This document shows positions 16,091 through 28,005 of a stretch of 51,021 bases of DNA, piece after piece; within the stretch, counting starts at the first letter, position 1; every line of letters starts with the position of its first letter. The DNA lies in the NCBI GenBank assembly GCA_023667765.1, contig JAMOZS010000002.1, positions 70,892-121,912 on the forward strand, in the 5' to 3' direction. Below the pieces are notes generated by a model. The model had not been told where the DNA came from, ran no database searches, and was given only the letters and a program-made list of their open reading frames with translations. The position numbers and the translations under genes are program-made. The DNA comes from Roseburia sp. (lineage in GTDB: Bacteria; Bacillota; Clostridia; Lachnospirales; Lachnospiraceae).

Positions 16091-18616
16091 CTACTCCTTA
16101 CGAAAATACGTAATAAAGCTGTTTCCGTTCTCCTCCAGCCATTTCGCGGTGTCGTTCATTCCATTCTTATATAAACGTCCGGTAACCGGCTCAAACAACA
16201 CCACATTATATTCATTAAAGCCCGTTATCAATACGGCCTCTCCGTTCTTTAACAAAGCCAGCACCGGGATATCCTGATTCACATAATGCAGGACGGAATC
16301 CAGATTGCAGCCTGTCAAATCCAATATCTCGACATCCTCCAGATTATCCTGCAAAATATCCAGCACCGTCTCTCCACGCTTCAAAAGATAAGCGGAATTG
16401 CGCACCAGCCCCTCATATTTCAGGATGGCGTCCAGGCAGGCGGCCAGGCTCTCGCCCTCCGGTACCTCCTCCGGCTCTCTGATGGCCATAATCTGATTGC
16501 GGGTTACCCGATTTCCCTTTCTCCAGATGCTGCTGCCATGACTGTCTACCACTACGCCCGAATTGTTATAGGCCTGGTTTACCGCGTTGGCAGGCGCACT
16601 GAAAATACCGCTCACCCCATAAGGGCCATATACATAATAGCGCTGCTGTCCGTTGTCCTCCAACAGGGCCAGATTCCGTCCTCCCTCAAAGACCACTTCC
16701 TTAGGCGTCAATATTTGTATACTCTTAGGGTCAATCGTATTGCGTACCTGCAGCTGCACATAGCGTTCATAAATATCAATATCCGCAGTCACAATCACGT
16801 TCTTGCCGGTCTCCTGCTGCAGATTACTCATAATATGGTCAGGCATGGCAGTCTGATAGCTGCCGTTCTCTTCTCTCTGCAGCCTCTCCAGCGTAATCTG
16901 ATTATCCTCCACCGTACACTCCGTCACATAAATACTCTCCTGGCTGTACTCCTTCAGCAGCCTGCCCTGAGAATTACAGATACAGACCTTGTACATCGGA
17001 AAGAATATTCTGCCGGAGCTTTCTTCCGTGATATCTTCCTCTCTTGCAATCCCATAGATGACGTCCTCACCGCTGAATCCCAGGGGCCGGATGGCTTCCC
17101 CGGACTTCGTCTCTATGGTAATCTGAGAATCCGTATTGAGGTCCCGGATACTTAATTTCCGACAATGGTAAATATCTCCCTCCTGCCAGACCAGTATTCT
17201 GTGATTATCCGAAACCTGAATGCTGTCGTCCCGCGTGATATTCACCAGGATATGATAGGTTCTCTCTGTCAAATCAATGCTGTAAATGATATGGTCCAGT
17301 ACCAGATAAAGCTGCTGTTCCCGATTCAGATAGAGCAGCTGCTGCATCTGAGATTCCAGCACCGAAAAGGCCTTTTCGTAGGGAATGTAAATCAGCTCCT
17401 CAATCGTATTCAACGCGCTGTCATAGGCATAAATCTGAATGCCCACTTCCCCCTCATGCCGGCCCCGATTCATGTAGCCGTATACGGCGAAACGCACATT
17501 TCCGCCCTCGTCCACATCCAGTATCTTGATATTGTGCTGGTCATAAAAGCTGCGCTCATCCCTCTGCACGGTATTATAAAAGCTGAAAATGACTGCCAGC
17601 CTGTTGGTAGTCACATTATAGCTGCACAATCTGTCAGCGGTCTCAAACACCACCACATTACCGTCTGTACTTTCCATCAGTGGAATATCCACCCCGGTAA
17701 TACCGAAGAGAATCTTGTTGTTGGCATACATATCCTCTACCTCGGGTATCTGAGTCATCGTGCGCTCATAATCCAGCAGGTACATTCTATCCGGCGTATA
17801 ACGAACGCGATAATACTCCTGTACCCGATAATAGGCAATATCCTTCTGCCCCCTGGTCAATACCATATAATCCATCAATAAGGTGGCTGTCTGATTCGCA
17901 ATCTCCTTAAGCTGGAGTACCGGAGGCTCGACCTCCTCAATCGCTAAATCTCCCCAGGTAATCTGCTTAAAGCTGCTGTGAATTGTAACCTTATGGAAGG
18001 AGCTATTATCCTCCAGCCGGGAATCCGTCTCCAGATATTTTGTCAGTTCTTTGGCCGCCTCCCTGTTATAAAGACGCTGGTGAAAATCCTGTACGAAGAG
18101 AAGCTTATCCATTTCATGAAGGGTATCACTCCAGATAATCCGGGTATAGTAACGGATTTCCTCCTTCCCGTCCAACTCCAGCAGAAGAATTAACGCGTAC
18201 TCCTCATCCTTCTCAATTAAATCCTTCAACGTGATTTCAGCCGTAATCTGTCTGCCGTTTTGCTGATAATCGGACACCTGTGGGTTTTCAATCAAACGAC
18301 TCCCGTCAGTGCTTCTGACCTCAATGGAAATTCCCGTCACATTCCGTCCGTAAGTATCCACAACAAAAGAAATGTCCCTGTTTTCTCCCAGCACCGTCAC
18401 CGTATCCCGCTGAAAAGCCACATCCATGGCCTGTCGGTAGCCGTGCAGATGGTTATAGGACACCCCTGCCTTTTCCATGGTAATCACAGGCAGACTTGCC
18501 GCCGCCATCTCCATGGTCATATTATTGTGGTCCTTGTTCATGATTCTTCCTATCACCACAAGCGCCACCACAAATGTTATAAAAAAAGTAATTCCTTTGA
18601 TTACTGTTTTTTTCAT
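16091..18616 (-). CDS. Membrane-anchored protein with beta-propeller-like region and degenerate C39-like domain
   Basis: I do not recognise a named family. The 841-residue protein has one N-terminal membrane segment (residues 8-25) and a long extracytoplasmic region. The middle (about 290-620) is rich in short beta-strand repeats, as in a propeller. The last 120 residues resemble a C39-type papain-like peptidase: an N-terminal helix ending ILKYEG, then PVLALLKN-GEAVLITGF and a terminal strand. The catalytic positions look replaced: Ser where Cys is expected (near 723), Glu for His (near 793), and Glu-Pro for Asp-Pro. So it is probably a binding module. It follows the methyltransferase gene by 9 nt, in the operon trailing the ATP synthase. 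Confidence 0.75.
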   Translation of the reverse strand: MKKTVIKGITFFITFVVALVVIGRIMNKDHNNMTMEMAAASLPVITMEKAGVSYNHLHGYRQAMDVAFQRDTVTVLGENRDISFVVDTYGRNVTGISIEVRSTDGSRLIENPQVSDYQQNGRQITAEITLKDLIEKDEEYALILLLELDGKEEIRYYTRIIWSDTLHEMDKLLFVQDFHQRLYNREAAKELTKYLETDSRLEDNSSFHKVTIHSSFKQITWGDLAIEEVEPPVLQLKEIANQTATLLMDYMVLTRGQKDIAYYRVQEYYRVRYTPDRMYLLDYERTMTQIPEVEDMYANNKILFGITGVDIPLMESTDGNVVVFETADRLCSYNVTTNRLAVIFSFYNTVQRDERSFYDQHNIKILDVDEGGNVRFAVYGYMNRGRHEGEVGIQIYAYDSALNTIEELIYIPYEKAFSVLESQMQQLLYLNREQQLYLVLDHIIYSIDLTERTYHILVNITRDDSIQVSDNHRILVWQEGDIYHCRKLSIRDLNTDSQITIETKSGEAIRPLGFSGEDVIYGIAREEDITEESSGRIFFPMYKVCICNSQGRLLKEYSQESIYVTECTVEDNQITLERLQREENGSYQTAMPDHIMSNLQQETGKNVIVTADIDIYERYVQLQVRNTIDPKSIQILTPKEVVFEGGRNLALLEDNGQQRYYVYGPYGVSGIFSAPANAVNQAYNNSGVVVDSHGSSIWRKGNRVTRNQIMAIREPEEVPEGESLAACLDAILKYEGLVRNSAYLLKRGETVLDILQDNLEDVEILDLTGCNLDSVLHYVNQDIPVLALLKNGEAVLITGFNEYNVVLFEPVTGRLYKNGMNDTAKWLEENGNSFITYFRKE

Positions 18617-18625
18617 ATTTGCCGG

Positions 18626-19846
18626 TTATGATTCCTCTGCCTTATTCTTAAGAAGTCTTTCCAAAGTAGGCGAAATCTGCAGGAACGACTCCAATTCCTC
18701 CAGGCCTGTCTGTATTTTTTCCAAGCGGGCCGCAGGGCAGACTGCCCTGCTCTTTACTGCCCTGATAAGCAGATTCTTAGGCGTATGCTCCATATCAATA
18801 AACTCCAGAATCTGTGTATCATAGCCCTGCTGCTCCAGCAGTCCGGCCCGTACCGCATCCGTCACCAGCGCAGCCATTCTCTCCTTTAAAAGCCCATACT
18901 TCAATAAGGGCTTCAAAAGCGGATTGTCTATCTGACGATTTAACTCATGCTGACAACAGGGAACTGCCAAAATAACCCTGGCTCCCCATTTTACCGCCTT
19001 CTCCAGCGCATAATCGGTAGCCGTATCACAGGCATGCAGCGACACTACCATATCTACGCTGTCCGCCCCCTGATAAGCGCTGATATCCCCCTGTTCAAAG
19101 TGCAGATTTTCATACCCAAGGCTCTCCGCCAGCCGATTACAATCCGCTATCACCTCTGTTTTCAGGTCTAAACCCGTCACAAGGATATCGCGTCCCCAAA
19201 GTACATGAAGATAATAATACATAGCGAAAGTCAGATAAGACTTCCCACAACCAAAATCTATAATACGGATTTGTCTGTCCGTGGGAAGCTCCTCCAACAC
19301 ATCCTCTATAAACTCCAGATAACGGTTTATCTGGCGAAATTTATCATATCTTGCTTTATTTATCCTGCCGTCAGCCGATTGGACCCCCAATCCCACCAGG
19401 AAATCCACTACCATGCCATCCTGCAGAATATACCGCTTCCTTCGGTTATGCTCCAGCGAAGCCGCTCTGGCGTCATTTCCGCCCTCAATCGAAGGCGCTG
19501 CCTCTCCCTCCCGAACCGTGGGTATTCTTTTTCGGCTTTTTATCGTCATCTTTCCCTTCTTGCCCACCAGCACGGTGGCCTCCCGGGACGTCGCCTTAAG
19601 CTCTCCCTGTCGAAAGAGTCTCTGAAGGTATTCCTCTATACGAACTGCCGCATCCGCCTTGGTAAGATTTTCGTGAAAGACCTGATTCCCCCGATAAAGA
19701 GTCTCCTGGAAAAAAAGACGTCCCTTTATCAGAACCGGTCTGACCTTCACCTTGGCCGCTTCCTCTGTATTCCGGGAGTTACTTAAAATAATCTGTATCA
19801 GTTCCTCGTTCAGCATCTGCTGCAACAAGCTCCTCAATTCATCCAT
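18626..19846 (-). CDS. Class I SAM-dependent methyltransferase
   Basis: The C-terminal half has a Rossmann methyltransferase core. The SAM loop is IRIIDFGCGKSYLTFA (about residue 195), an acidic residue follows in VTGLDLK, then VSLHACDTATDYAL and VPCCQHEL. This pattern is that of the methyltransferase_32/GSTCD-like group, whose targets are thought to be RNA. The N-terminal ~190 residues are basic and might bind RNA. Two starts lie further up (GTG 19858, ATG 19855); the ATG at 19846 is chosen because AGGGTGA is then about 8 nt upstream. It follows the 157-residue gene closely and precedes the large membrane protein by 9 nt. Substrate unknown. Confidence 0.82.
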   Translation of the reverse strand: MDELRSLLQQMLNEELIQIILSNSRNTEEAAKVKVRPVLIKGRLFFQETLYRGNQVFHENLTKADAAVRIEEYLQRLFRQGELKATSREATVLVGKKGKMTIKSRKRIPTVREGEAAPSIEGGNDARAASLEHNRRKRYILQDGMVVDFLVGLGVQSADGRINKARYDKFRQINRYLEFIEDVLEELPTDRQIRIIDFGCGKSYLTFAMYYYLHVLWGRDILVTGLDLKTEVIADCNRLAESLGYENLHFEQGDISAYQGADSVDMVVSLHACDTATDYALEKAVKWGARVILAVPCCQHELNRQIDNPLLKPLLKYGLLKERMAALVTDAVRAGLLEQQGYDTQILEFIDMEHTPKNLLIRAVKSRAVCPAARLEKIQTGLEELESFLQISPTLERLLKNKAEES

Positions 19847-19862
19847 ATGTGTCATCACCCTG

Positions 19863-20336
19863 TCAGATGCCTAAAAGCCTCATTCTATCAGTGCCTCTGC
19901 CATGTCTGCGCTTACATACATCATCACATACAAGCACCAGCAGCAGATTCTCCATATAGCGCCACTTTTCGTCACGGCCTTCCTGCTGCTCCTGTGTCAT
20001 GGCCTCCTGCAGGCCATCCTCCTGCTTTAACATCTCTGTAACTGTCCTTGCCAGTCTCTGAAGCTGATATTTATCCGGGTATTCGTCATATATCATGCTG
20101 CCTTCATAATCCAGTTTATCCAATATTTCAGCTACTCTACGCTGATACATCCGCACCTTTGCCGGATAAGTCTGCTGCAGATACTCCATATCTTTTAAAA
20201 TATCCTGTTCTCTGTCCCCTCCCAAATATCCCGGATACGTCATATAAAAGGGTAAGGGAACATTGTCGGGAAGGGTATGCAGCATTCTGGTTCTAAAATC
20301 CATACGCAGTGCCTCATAGTTATTTTCTAATAACAT
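19863..20336 (-). CDS. Conserved-looking protein of unknown function after atpC
   Basis: This 157-residue, mostly helical, charged protein has no motif that I recognise. It contains PFYMTYPGYLGGDREQDILKD and a hydrophobic patch MENLLLVLVCDDV near the C-terminus, and ends in a basic stretch. No signal peptide or clear membrane span is seen. It starts 25 nt after atpC and its stop lies 16 nt before the methyltransferase start, with no promoter or terminator visible. It is therefore probably transcribed with the ATP synthase genes, which is not evidence of a role in the synthase. Confidence 0.75.
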   Translation of the reverse strand: MLLENNYEALRMDFRTRMLHTLPDNVPLPFYMTYPGYLGGDREQDILKDMEYLQQTYPAKVRMYQRRVAEILDKLDYEGSMIYDEYPDKYQLQRLARTVTEMLKQEDGLQEAMTQEQQEGRDEKWRYMENLLLVLVCDDVCKRRHGRGTDRMRLLGI

Positions 20337-20361
20337 ATGCGCACTGCGTATACTCTGTTCC

Positions 20362-20763
20362 TTATCTCAACACCTGAATACGAGCCATGGCTCTGAGCAG
20401 AGCCGTCTCAGCACGGGCAACATCAGTCTCTGAATCTCTGTTCTTCAGACGCTCCTGCGCCCGCTCCATAGCCGCCTCCGCCCGTCCGCTATCAATCTCC
20501 TCCGGCCATTCCACAATCTCCGCCAGAATCGTAATCCGCTCCGGCAGAATTTCCACAAAGCCCGCATGCAGGGCGGCCTCCCTTCGGCCTTCCGCCTCAC
20601 TGATTACCAAGATACCGGGCTTCACAATCACCGTCAGGGGAATATGCCCTGGCAAAACCCCAATCTGTCCCTCCGTAGTGTTGAATTCCACCATCTCTAC
20701 ATCACCTTCGTAGAACACTCTCTCCGGTGTGATGATACGCAACTGAAGCTTTTGGTTATCCAT
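20362..20763 (-). CDS. atpC: ATP synthase F1 subunit epsilon
   Basis: Epsilon links the rotating c-ring to F1 and can inhibit ATP hydrolysis. The 133 residues show the N-terminal beta-sandwich (LRIITPERVFYEGDVEMVEF, TTEGQIGVLPGHIPL) and a C-terminal pair of helices rich in Ala, Glu and Arg. It lies 34 nt after atpD, the last structural gene of the operon, and is followed closely by a gene of unknown function rather than a terminator. Confidence 0.96.
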   Translation of the reverse strand: MDNQKLQLRIITPERVFYEGDVEMVEFNTTEGQIGVLPGHIPLTVIVKPGILVISEAEGRREAALHAGFVEILPERITILAEIVEWPEEIDSGRAEAAMERAQERLKNRDSETDVARAETALLRAMARIQVLR

Positions 20764-20797
20764 AATGTACCTGCCTTTCAGGAAGAATCGCCTTCAA

Positions 20798-22213
<1,416 letters not shown>

Positions 22214-22258
22214 CTACGCGGACTGTTATTTTATTCATATATTTCGTTTCCCATGGCT

Positions 22259-23122
22259 TTATCCCAAAGCCTCCGCACCGGCTATAATCTCCGTCAGCTC
22301 CTGTGTGATGGAGCTCTGACGAGCTCTGTTATATTTCAGCGACAGGCTGCTAATCATATCCTCTGCATTACTGGTCGCATTGTCCATAGCCTGCATTCTG
22401 GCTCCGTTCTCACTGGCCACGGCCTCCACCATTGCACCGTATATCAGACTGGCAATGTATTTGGGAATCACCAGGTCCAATGCCTCCACATCCTCGGGTT
22501 CAAAATTCATCAGAACATTTTTTTCTCCCCCGGATAACTCTTCACTCTGGTCACGCTCCACCGGCAAAAGCTTCATCAGGGTGGGAATATGGCTCACCGT
22601 ATTCTTAAAAGAAGTGTAAGCCAGATAAATCTCGCCAATCTCCTCTTCCTCAAAGGAAGTCAGGAGCCTCTGGGTCAAAAACATGGCGTCCGCATAGGCA
22701 GGCTCTTCAATGACGTCAGGAAGAGACTCCTTAATCTCGTAGCCGTTTCTGTGCAGAATATCATACCCCTTGTTGCCAATGGCATACACCGTCACATCCT
22801 CTTTCCTCCAATCGGAATTCCCGGTAACAAGCTTAACCACATTGGCGTTATAGCCGCCGGCCAGACCACGGTTTGAGGTGATAACAATGACAGCCTTTTT
22901 AGGAGCCTTTCCCGCCATCAGGTATTTATGCTCCACATTTCCCACTCTTGACAGAATGCTGTTCACTGTGTCAAACATGCAATTAAAATAGGATTTTGAA
23001 CGCTCCGCCGAGGCCCTCGCCCTCTGCAGCTTTACCGTGGATACCAGCTTCATCGCCTTGGTAATCTGCTGAGTGCTCTGTATACTGCCCTTGCGGCGCT
23101 TTATATCACGCATTGATGCCAT
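22259..23122 (-). CDS. atpG: ATP synthase F1 subunit gamma
   Basis: Gamma forms the central rotor shaft. In 287 residues the N-terminal helix (MASMRDIKRRKGSIQSTQQITKAM is the start region), the VITSNRGLAGGYN segment and the C-terminal helix with ENGARMQAMDNATSNA are all present. They match the paired coiled coil of the family. It begins 14 nt after atpA. Confidence 0.97.
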   Translation of the reverse strand: MASMRDIKRRKGSIQSTQQITKAMKLVSTVKLQRARASAERSKSYFNCMFDTVNSILSRVGNVEHKYLMAGKAPKKAVIVITSNRGLAGGYNANVVKLVTGNSDWRKEDVTVYAIGNKGYDILHRNGYEIKESLPDVIEEPAYADAMFLTQRLLTSFEEEEIGEIYLAYTSFKNTVSHIPTLMKLLPVERDQSEELSGGEKNVLMNFEPEDVEALDLVIPKYIASLIYGAMVEAVASENGARMQAMDNATSNAEDMISSLSLKYNRARQSSITQELTEIIAGAEALG

Positions 23123-23136
23123 AACATTTCCTCCTG

Positions 23137-24672
<1,536 letters not shown>

Positions 24673-25218
24673 TTATCCCAACTGAATTTGTAATAATTGC
24701 CTTGTCAAATCATTTAATCTGGTTCTGATACTGCTGTCCACCACTCTGTCGCCTATGCGGATTACCATTCCCCCAATTAACCCGGGGTCCTCCTGATAAT
24801 TCATCTCCATGGTCTCATAGCCGGTGGTCTGTAACAGCCTTGCCTCCACCTGCGCCTGCTGCGAGGCGTTAAGCGGAACAGCCGTCGTCACATAAGCAAT
24901 ACCAATCCTCTGATATTCCTTCATTCTCGCAATAAAATACTGCAATATATCCGGCAAATTCTTATAGCGCTCCTTGGAAACTACCGCCTTCAAAAAGCCC
25001 AGAAGCTCCTGACGGATACGCCCGCCGAATACCTCCTCAAGCACCTCGTTTTTCTCCTGCTTGGAAATACCCGGATGCCTCATCAGCTTATCCAAATCCG
25101 GGTTTTGCTCCAAAATCTCCCAAAGCTTTGTCACCTGCGCCAGAAACTCCTGAGGCTCACGCTCCATAGCAAGCTCAAACAAGGCCTCTCCATAGGTCTT
25201 TGAAATTAACTTAGCCAT
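24673..25218 (-). CDS. atpH: ATP synthase F1 subunit delta
   Basis: Delta joins F1 to the peripheral stalk. The 181 residues are helical, with the N-terminal YGEALFELA pattern and the C-terminal IGGMVIRIGDRVVDSSIRTRL motif typical of the family. Its start overlaps the atpF stop by 13 bases, suggesting coupled translation. Confidence 0.95.
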   Translation of the reverse strand: MAKLISKTYGEALFELAMEREPQEFLAQVTKLWEILEQNPDLDKLMRHPGISKQEKNEVLEEVFGGRIRQELLGFLKAVVSKERYKNLPDILQYFIARMKEYQRIGIAYVTTAVPLNASQQAQVEARLLQTTGYETMEMNYQEDPGLIGGMVIRIGDRVVDSSIRTRLNDLTRQLLQIQLG

Positions 25219-25748
25219 GTACTCTCACCCATTTCCTTCAGAGTCTCATCAATCAACTGCTCCTGCACGTCGGTATCAATGGATGCCGATACCACCTTCC
25301 CCGCCATTACGGAGGCTACCGAAATAATTTCCTTCTTCACATCATCGGACATTTTTTTCTTTTCCAGTTCGGCCTCCACACGGGCTCTCTCAATAATCCG
25401 CGCCGCCTCTTCCTTCGCCTGCGCAATCATTTGAGCCTCATTGGCCAGACCTTTTCTGCGAGCCTCGCTCAAGATGTTTTCCGCTTCTTTATCTACATCC
25501 TTAAGCTTTCCTTCGTATTCATCCTTCAGGCTGTGAGCCTCCTCCCTATTGATTCGGGCGTCCTCCAGCTCTGTACGGATCTTTTCTTTACGGTCATTCA
25601 ACATCTTTCTGGCCGGGTTGAACAGGAAATAGCTCATAACGGCAAGCAGGGCAAAGACGGCAATAATTGTAAGCGTAGAGTCGGCCAAAAGCTGCCAGTC
25701 CAAGCCAAACATTCTGTCCATGGTCTCTCCTGCAGTTAATAAAATCAT
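25206..25748 (-). CDS. atpF: ATP synthase Fo subunit b
   Basis: Subunit b makes the peripheral stalk. One N-terminal membrane helix (about residues 20-42) is followed by a long charged helix with heptad character, including AENILSEARRKGLANEAQMI, to the end at 180 residues. The ATG at 25748 has GGAG 6 nt upstream. A structured 103-nt element separates it from atpE. Confidence 0.95.
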   Translation of the reverse strand: MILLTAGETMDRMFGLDWQLLADSTLTIIAVFALLAVMSYFLFNPARKMLNDRKEKIRTELEDARINREEAHSLKDEYEGKLKDVDKEAENILSEARRKGLANEAQMIAQAKEEAARIIERARVEAELEKKKMSDDVKKEIISVASVMAGKVVSASIDTDVQEQLIDETLKEMGESTWLS

Positions 25749-25765
25749 CCTTGTCTCCTTTCATG

Positions 25766-25860
25766 TAACACAAGTTCTTCACCGTTTCAGAAAAATTGTT
25801 TCTCAAGACAATTCTTCTGCACAAAACTCAGATTTCCAATCAGAAAATCTGCTTGTGTTA
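25766..25860 (-). ncRNA. Predicted three-way-junction RNA element between atpE and atpF
   Basis: An outer 9-bp stem (TAACACAAG 25766-25774 with CTTGTGTTA 25852-25860) encloses two hairpins. One is AATTGT/ACAATT (25794-25799 with 25808-25813), the other CAGATTT/AAATCTG (25829-25835 with 25845-25851). The outer arm ends exactly at the atpE stop codon, and the other arm ends just before the atpF ribosome site. It is part of the operon mRNA, not a separate gene. A role in protecting or processing the atpE message is inferred. Confidence 0.55.
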
Positions 25861-26127
<267 letters not shown>

Positions 26128-26163
26128 CTATTAATAAAAATAATAATTACCTTGACATGATGC

Positions 26164-26898
26164 CTACTCGGTATCGCCGATGGCATTAGAAACATAGGTC
26201 ATTGTCAGCATACAGAATACATATGTCTGAATCGCTCCCGAGAACAAGTCGAAATACACATGCAGCACCGCCGGCCAAGCCAGCGCCGCCATCTTCAGTA
26301 AACCATAAACCAAAGTCATCATAATGGTTCCTGAAAGCACATTGGCAAACAGACGAAGCGACAATGACACCGGTACTGCCAGCTCACTGATTACATTAAT
26401 CGGGAACCAGATTGGCAGCCAGGGCGGCAGCGGGGAACACATATCCTTCCAGATATCCTTTGGCTTCTGATACCGGAACTGGTTATAATGTATCAGCACA
26501 AAGGTCATCACGCCCAAAGGCAGCGTCACACCGTAATCCGCTGTTGGAGGCCGCAGTCCCAAAAGGCCGGAAATATTACTCACCAGAATAAAGATGAATA
26601 CAGTACCAATATAATTCTGGTATTTTACGGCGCTTTTTCCCATAGTGCCTTCCACCATGCTGTCCAGCTTCTCCACAATCAGTTCTACCACATTCTGAAA
26701 ACCGCCCGGCACTTCCGCGCCCTTTTTGATGGCCTGTCCCGCTGCAATAGAAAAACCAATCAGTATCAGCATGACAATCAGCAGACATACATGTGTCGTT
26801 GTTATCCACACCTCATGGCCGAAAAAGCTGTATTTCAGCAGTCCGTGAACCATTACGTCAATATCATTTCCTGCGGATAACAATATTCCATGCACCAT
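26164..26898 (-). CDS. atpB: ATP synthase Fo subunit a
   Basis: Subunit a carries the ion half-channels. The 244-residue protein has about five to six membrane helices and the essential Arg in SLSLRLFANVLSG. The ELAVPVSLSLR context and C-terminal YVFCMLTMTYV are typical. The ATG at 26898 is selected: AAGGTGA lies 6 nt upstream, while the longer frame to 26985 adds a basic stretch not expected in the family. Confidence 0.95.
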   Translation of the reverse strand: MVHGILLSAGNDIDVMVHGLLKYSFFGHEVWITTTHVCLLIVMLILIGFSIAAGQAIKKGAEVPGGFQNVVELIVEKLDSMVEGTMGKSAVKYQNYIGTVFIFILVSNISGLLGLRPPTADYGVTLPLGVMTFVLIHYNQFRYQKPKDIWKDMCSPLPPWLPIWFPINVISELAVPVSLSLRLFANVLSGTIMMTLVYGLLKMAALAWPAVLHVYFDLFSGAIQTYVFCMLTMTYVSNAIGDTE

Positions 26899-26932
26899 AT
26901 TCTCACCTTCCTTTCCGAAATGATAATGAAAA

Positions 26933-27385
26933 CTAAAACTGCTTTTCTTCTTCCACAAGAGGCTCCGGTACAGGGTCTGTCTCATGGAAAATTTTATTGC
27001 ATAATTTATGTGTAAACGGCTGTAAATACGCCGTTACCTTCAAACTCATACAGGCCATAAACACAATCAGGGGATTCATCACCCCGGTATAGATAATGGC
27101 CATGATAAGGGCAACCAAAACACAATAGCGAATGATATATCCGCGAAAAATCCATTTTTCAGCCTGTCCCTCGCCCAAATCCAGAGCCCTGTCCAGCGTA
27201 CGATACATATGGTGCAGCGCCGCAACGGACAAAAGAATGCCGAACCATAGGCTTACAGCATAATCCCCCTGCCTTGTCGCCAAAAGGGCGCCTGCTGCCT
27301 GACAAAGCACTCCACAGAAGAGAATCCCCAGCTCCATTTCCAGAACCGTCCTGTTCCTTTTTTTCAGGCTTTCAATGATTTTCAT
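26933..27385 (-). CDS. atpI: ATP synthase subunit I (AtpI-like)
   Basis: AtpI-type proteins help assemble the c-ring or supply ions. This 150-residue membrane protein has about four hydrophobic segments and begins MKIIESLKKRNRTVLEMELG. Its sequence is poorly conserved, so the assignment leans on size, topology and position between atpZ and atpB. The ATG at 27385 overlaps the upstream gene by 14 bases; a longer frame to 27463 only adds out-of-family residues. Confidence 0.75.
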   Translation of the reverse strand: MKIIESLKKRNRTVLEMELGILFCGVLCQAAGALLATRQGDYAVSLWFGILLSVAALHHMYRTLDRALDLGEGQAEKWIFRGYIIRYCVLVALIMAIIYTGVMNPLIVFMACMSLKVTAYLQPFTHKLCNKIFHETDPVPEPLVEEEKQF

Positions 27386-27680
27386 GCCTATCGACCCGCT
27401 TCCTCTTTCCGTCATCCTCTTCGGATGTTTCTGCCCGGGAGGCCTTATCCTCCGGCATCTCATATACGCGCTTTACCATGCGGTAAACATTCTGCGCACC
27501 CGCTATGGCTCCCACGAAGAACAAAAGTATCGTAATCCAGCCCGTTTGCAGCTTTTTGTCCAGGAAAATACCCAGAGCACACATCATGGCAATGGGCACC
27601 AGCATATTCATTCCAAGCTGCGTAACCAGTATCAGAGAATGGTATACACTTTTATCATAAGGTTTGTCCTTTTTCATCAT
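27372..27680 (-). CDS. atpZ: AtpZ/AtpI-type small membrane protein
   Basis: A 102-residue protein with two membrane helices (about residues 17-38 and 46-66) and a charged C-terminal tail. It contains GMNMLVPIAMMCALGIFLDK, the pattern of the AtpZ group (putative Mg2+/Ca2+ carrier or assembly factor). It is the first gene of the ATP synthase operon, 59 nt downstream of a promoter. Two adjacent ATGs (27680, 27677) fit the AGGGG ribosome site; the longer frame to 27851 starts upstream of the promoter and is rejected. Confidence 0.8.
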   Translation of the reverse strand: MMKKDKPYDKSVYHSLILVTQLGMNMLVPIAMMCALGIFLDKKLQTGWITILLFFVGAIAGAQNVYRMVKRVYEMPEDKASRAETSEEDDGKRKRVDRHENH

Positions 27681-27738
27681 GATACCCCTGTCTAATGACT
27701 TTTCCTGAATTTTCCTCTCATGCTGTTCGCTACGGAAT

Positions 27739-27767
27739 AGTATACTCAATTTTTTCCAAAAAGTCCA
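27739..27767 (-). promoter_or_regulatory. Promoter of the ATP synthase operon
   Basis: On the minus strand TGGACT (27762-27767) and TATACT (27739-27744) are 17 nt apart, upstream of atpZ. Confidence 0.55.
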
Positions 27768-27831
27768 GATAAACACTCGCTGTATGCAAAAAATATCGCA
27801 AAAAAAACATAAATATTTTATAAATTTAAGA

Positions 27832-27860
27832 TTGACTTCGAATCCTTTCAATACTACTAT
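27832..27860 (+). promoter_or_regulatory. Possible promoter for the DUF402 gene
   Basis: TTGACT (27832-27837) and TACTAT (27855-27860) with a 17-nt spacer, giving a leader of about 140 nt that holds small hairpins (CCTAT/ATAGG near 27915-27935). Confidence 0.4.
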
Positions 27861-28005
27861 TTTCTTATATCAGAGGAAACACTGTGTTACTGCGAAGGGC
27901 TAAAGTATATGAATTTCCTATGATAAAAAAAATAGGATGCGCACTCGTGCAAACGGAAATATGCTGCAAAAGCAGCTGCACTCGGCGCAGAAAAGGAGTA
28001 TGTCT

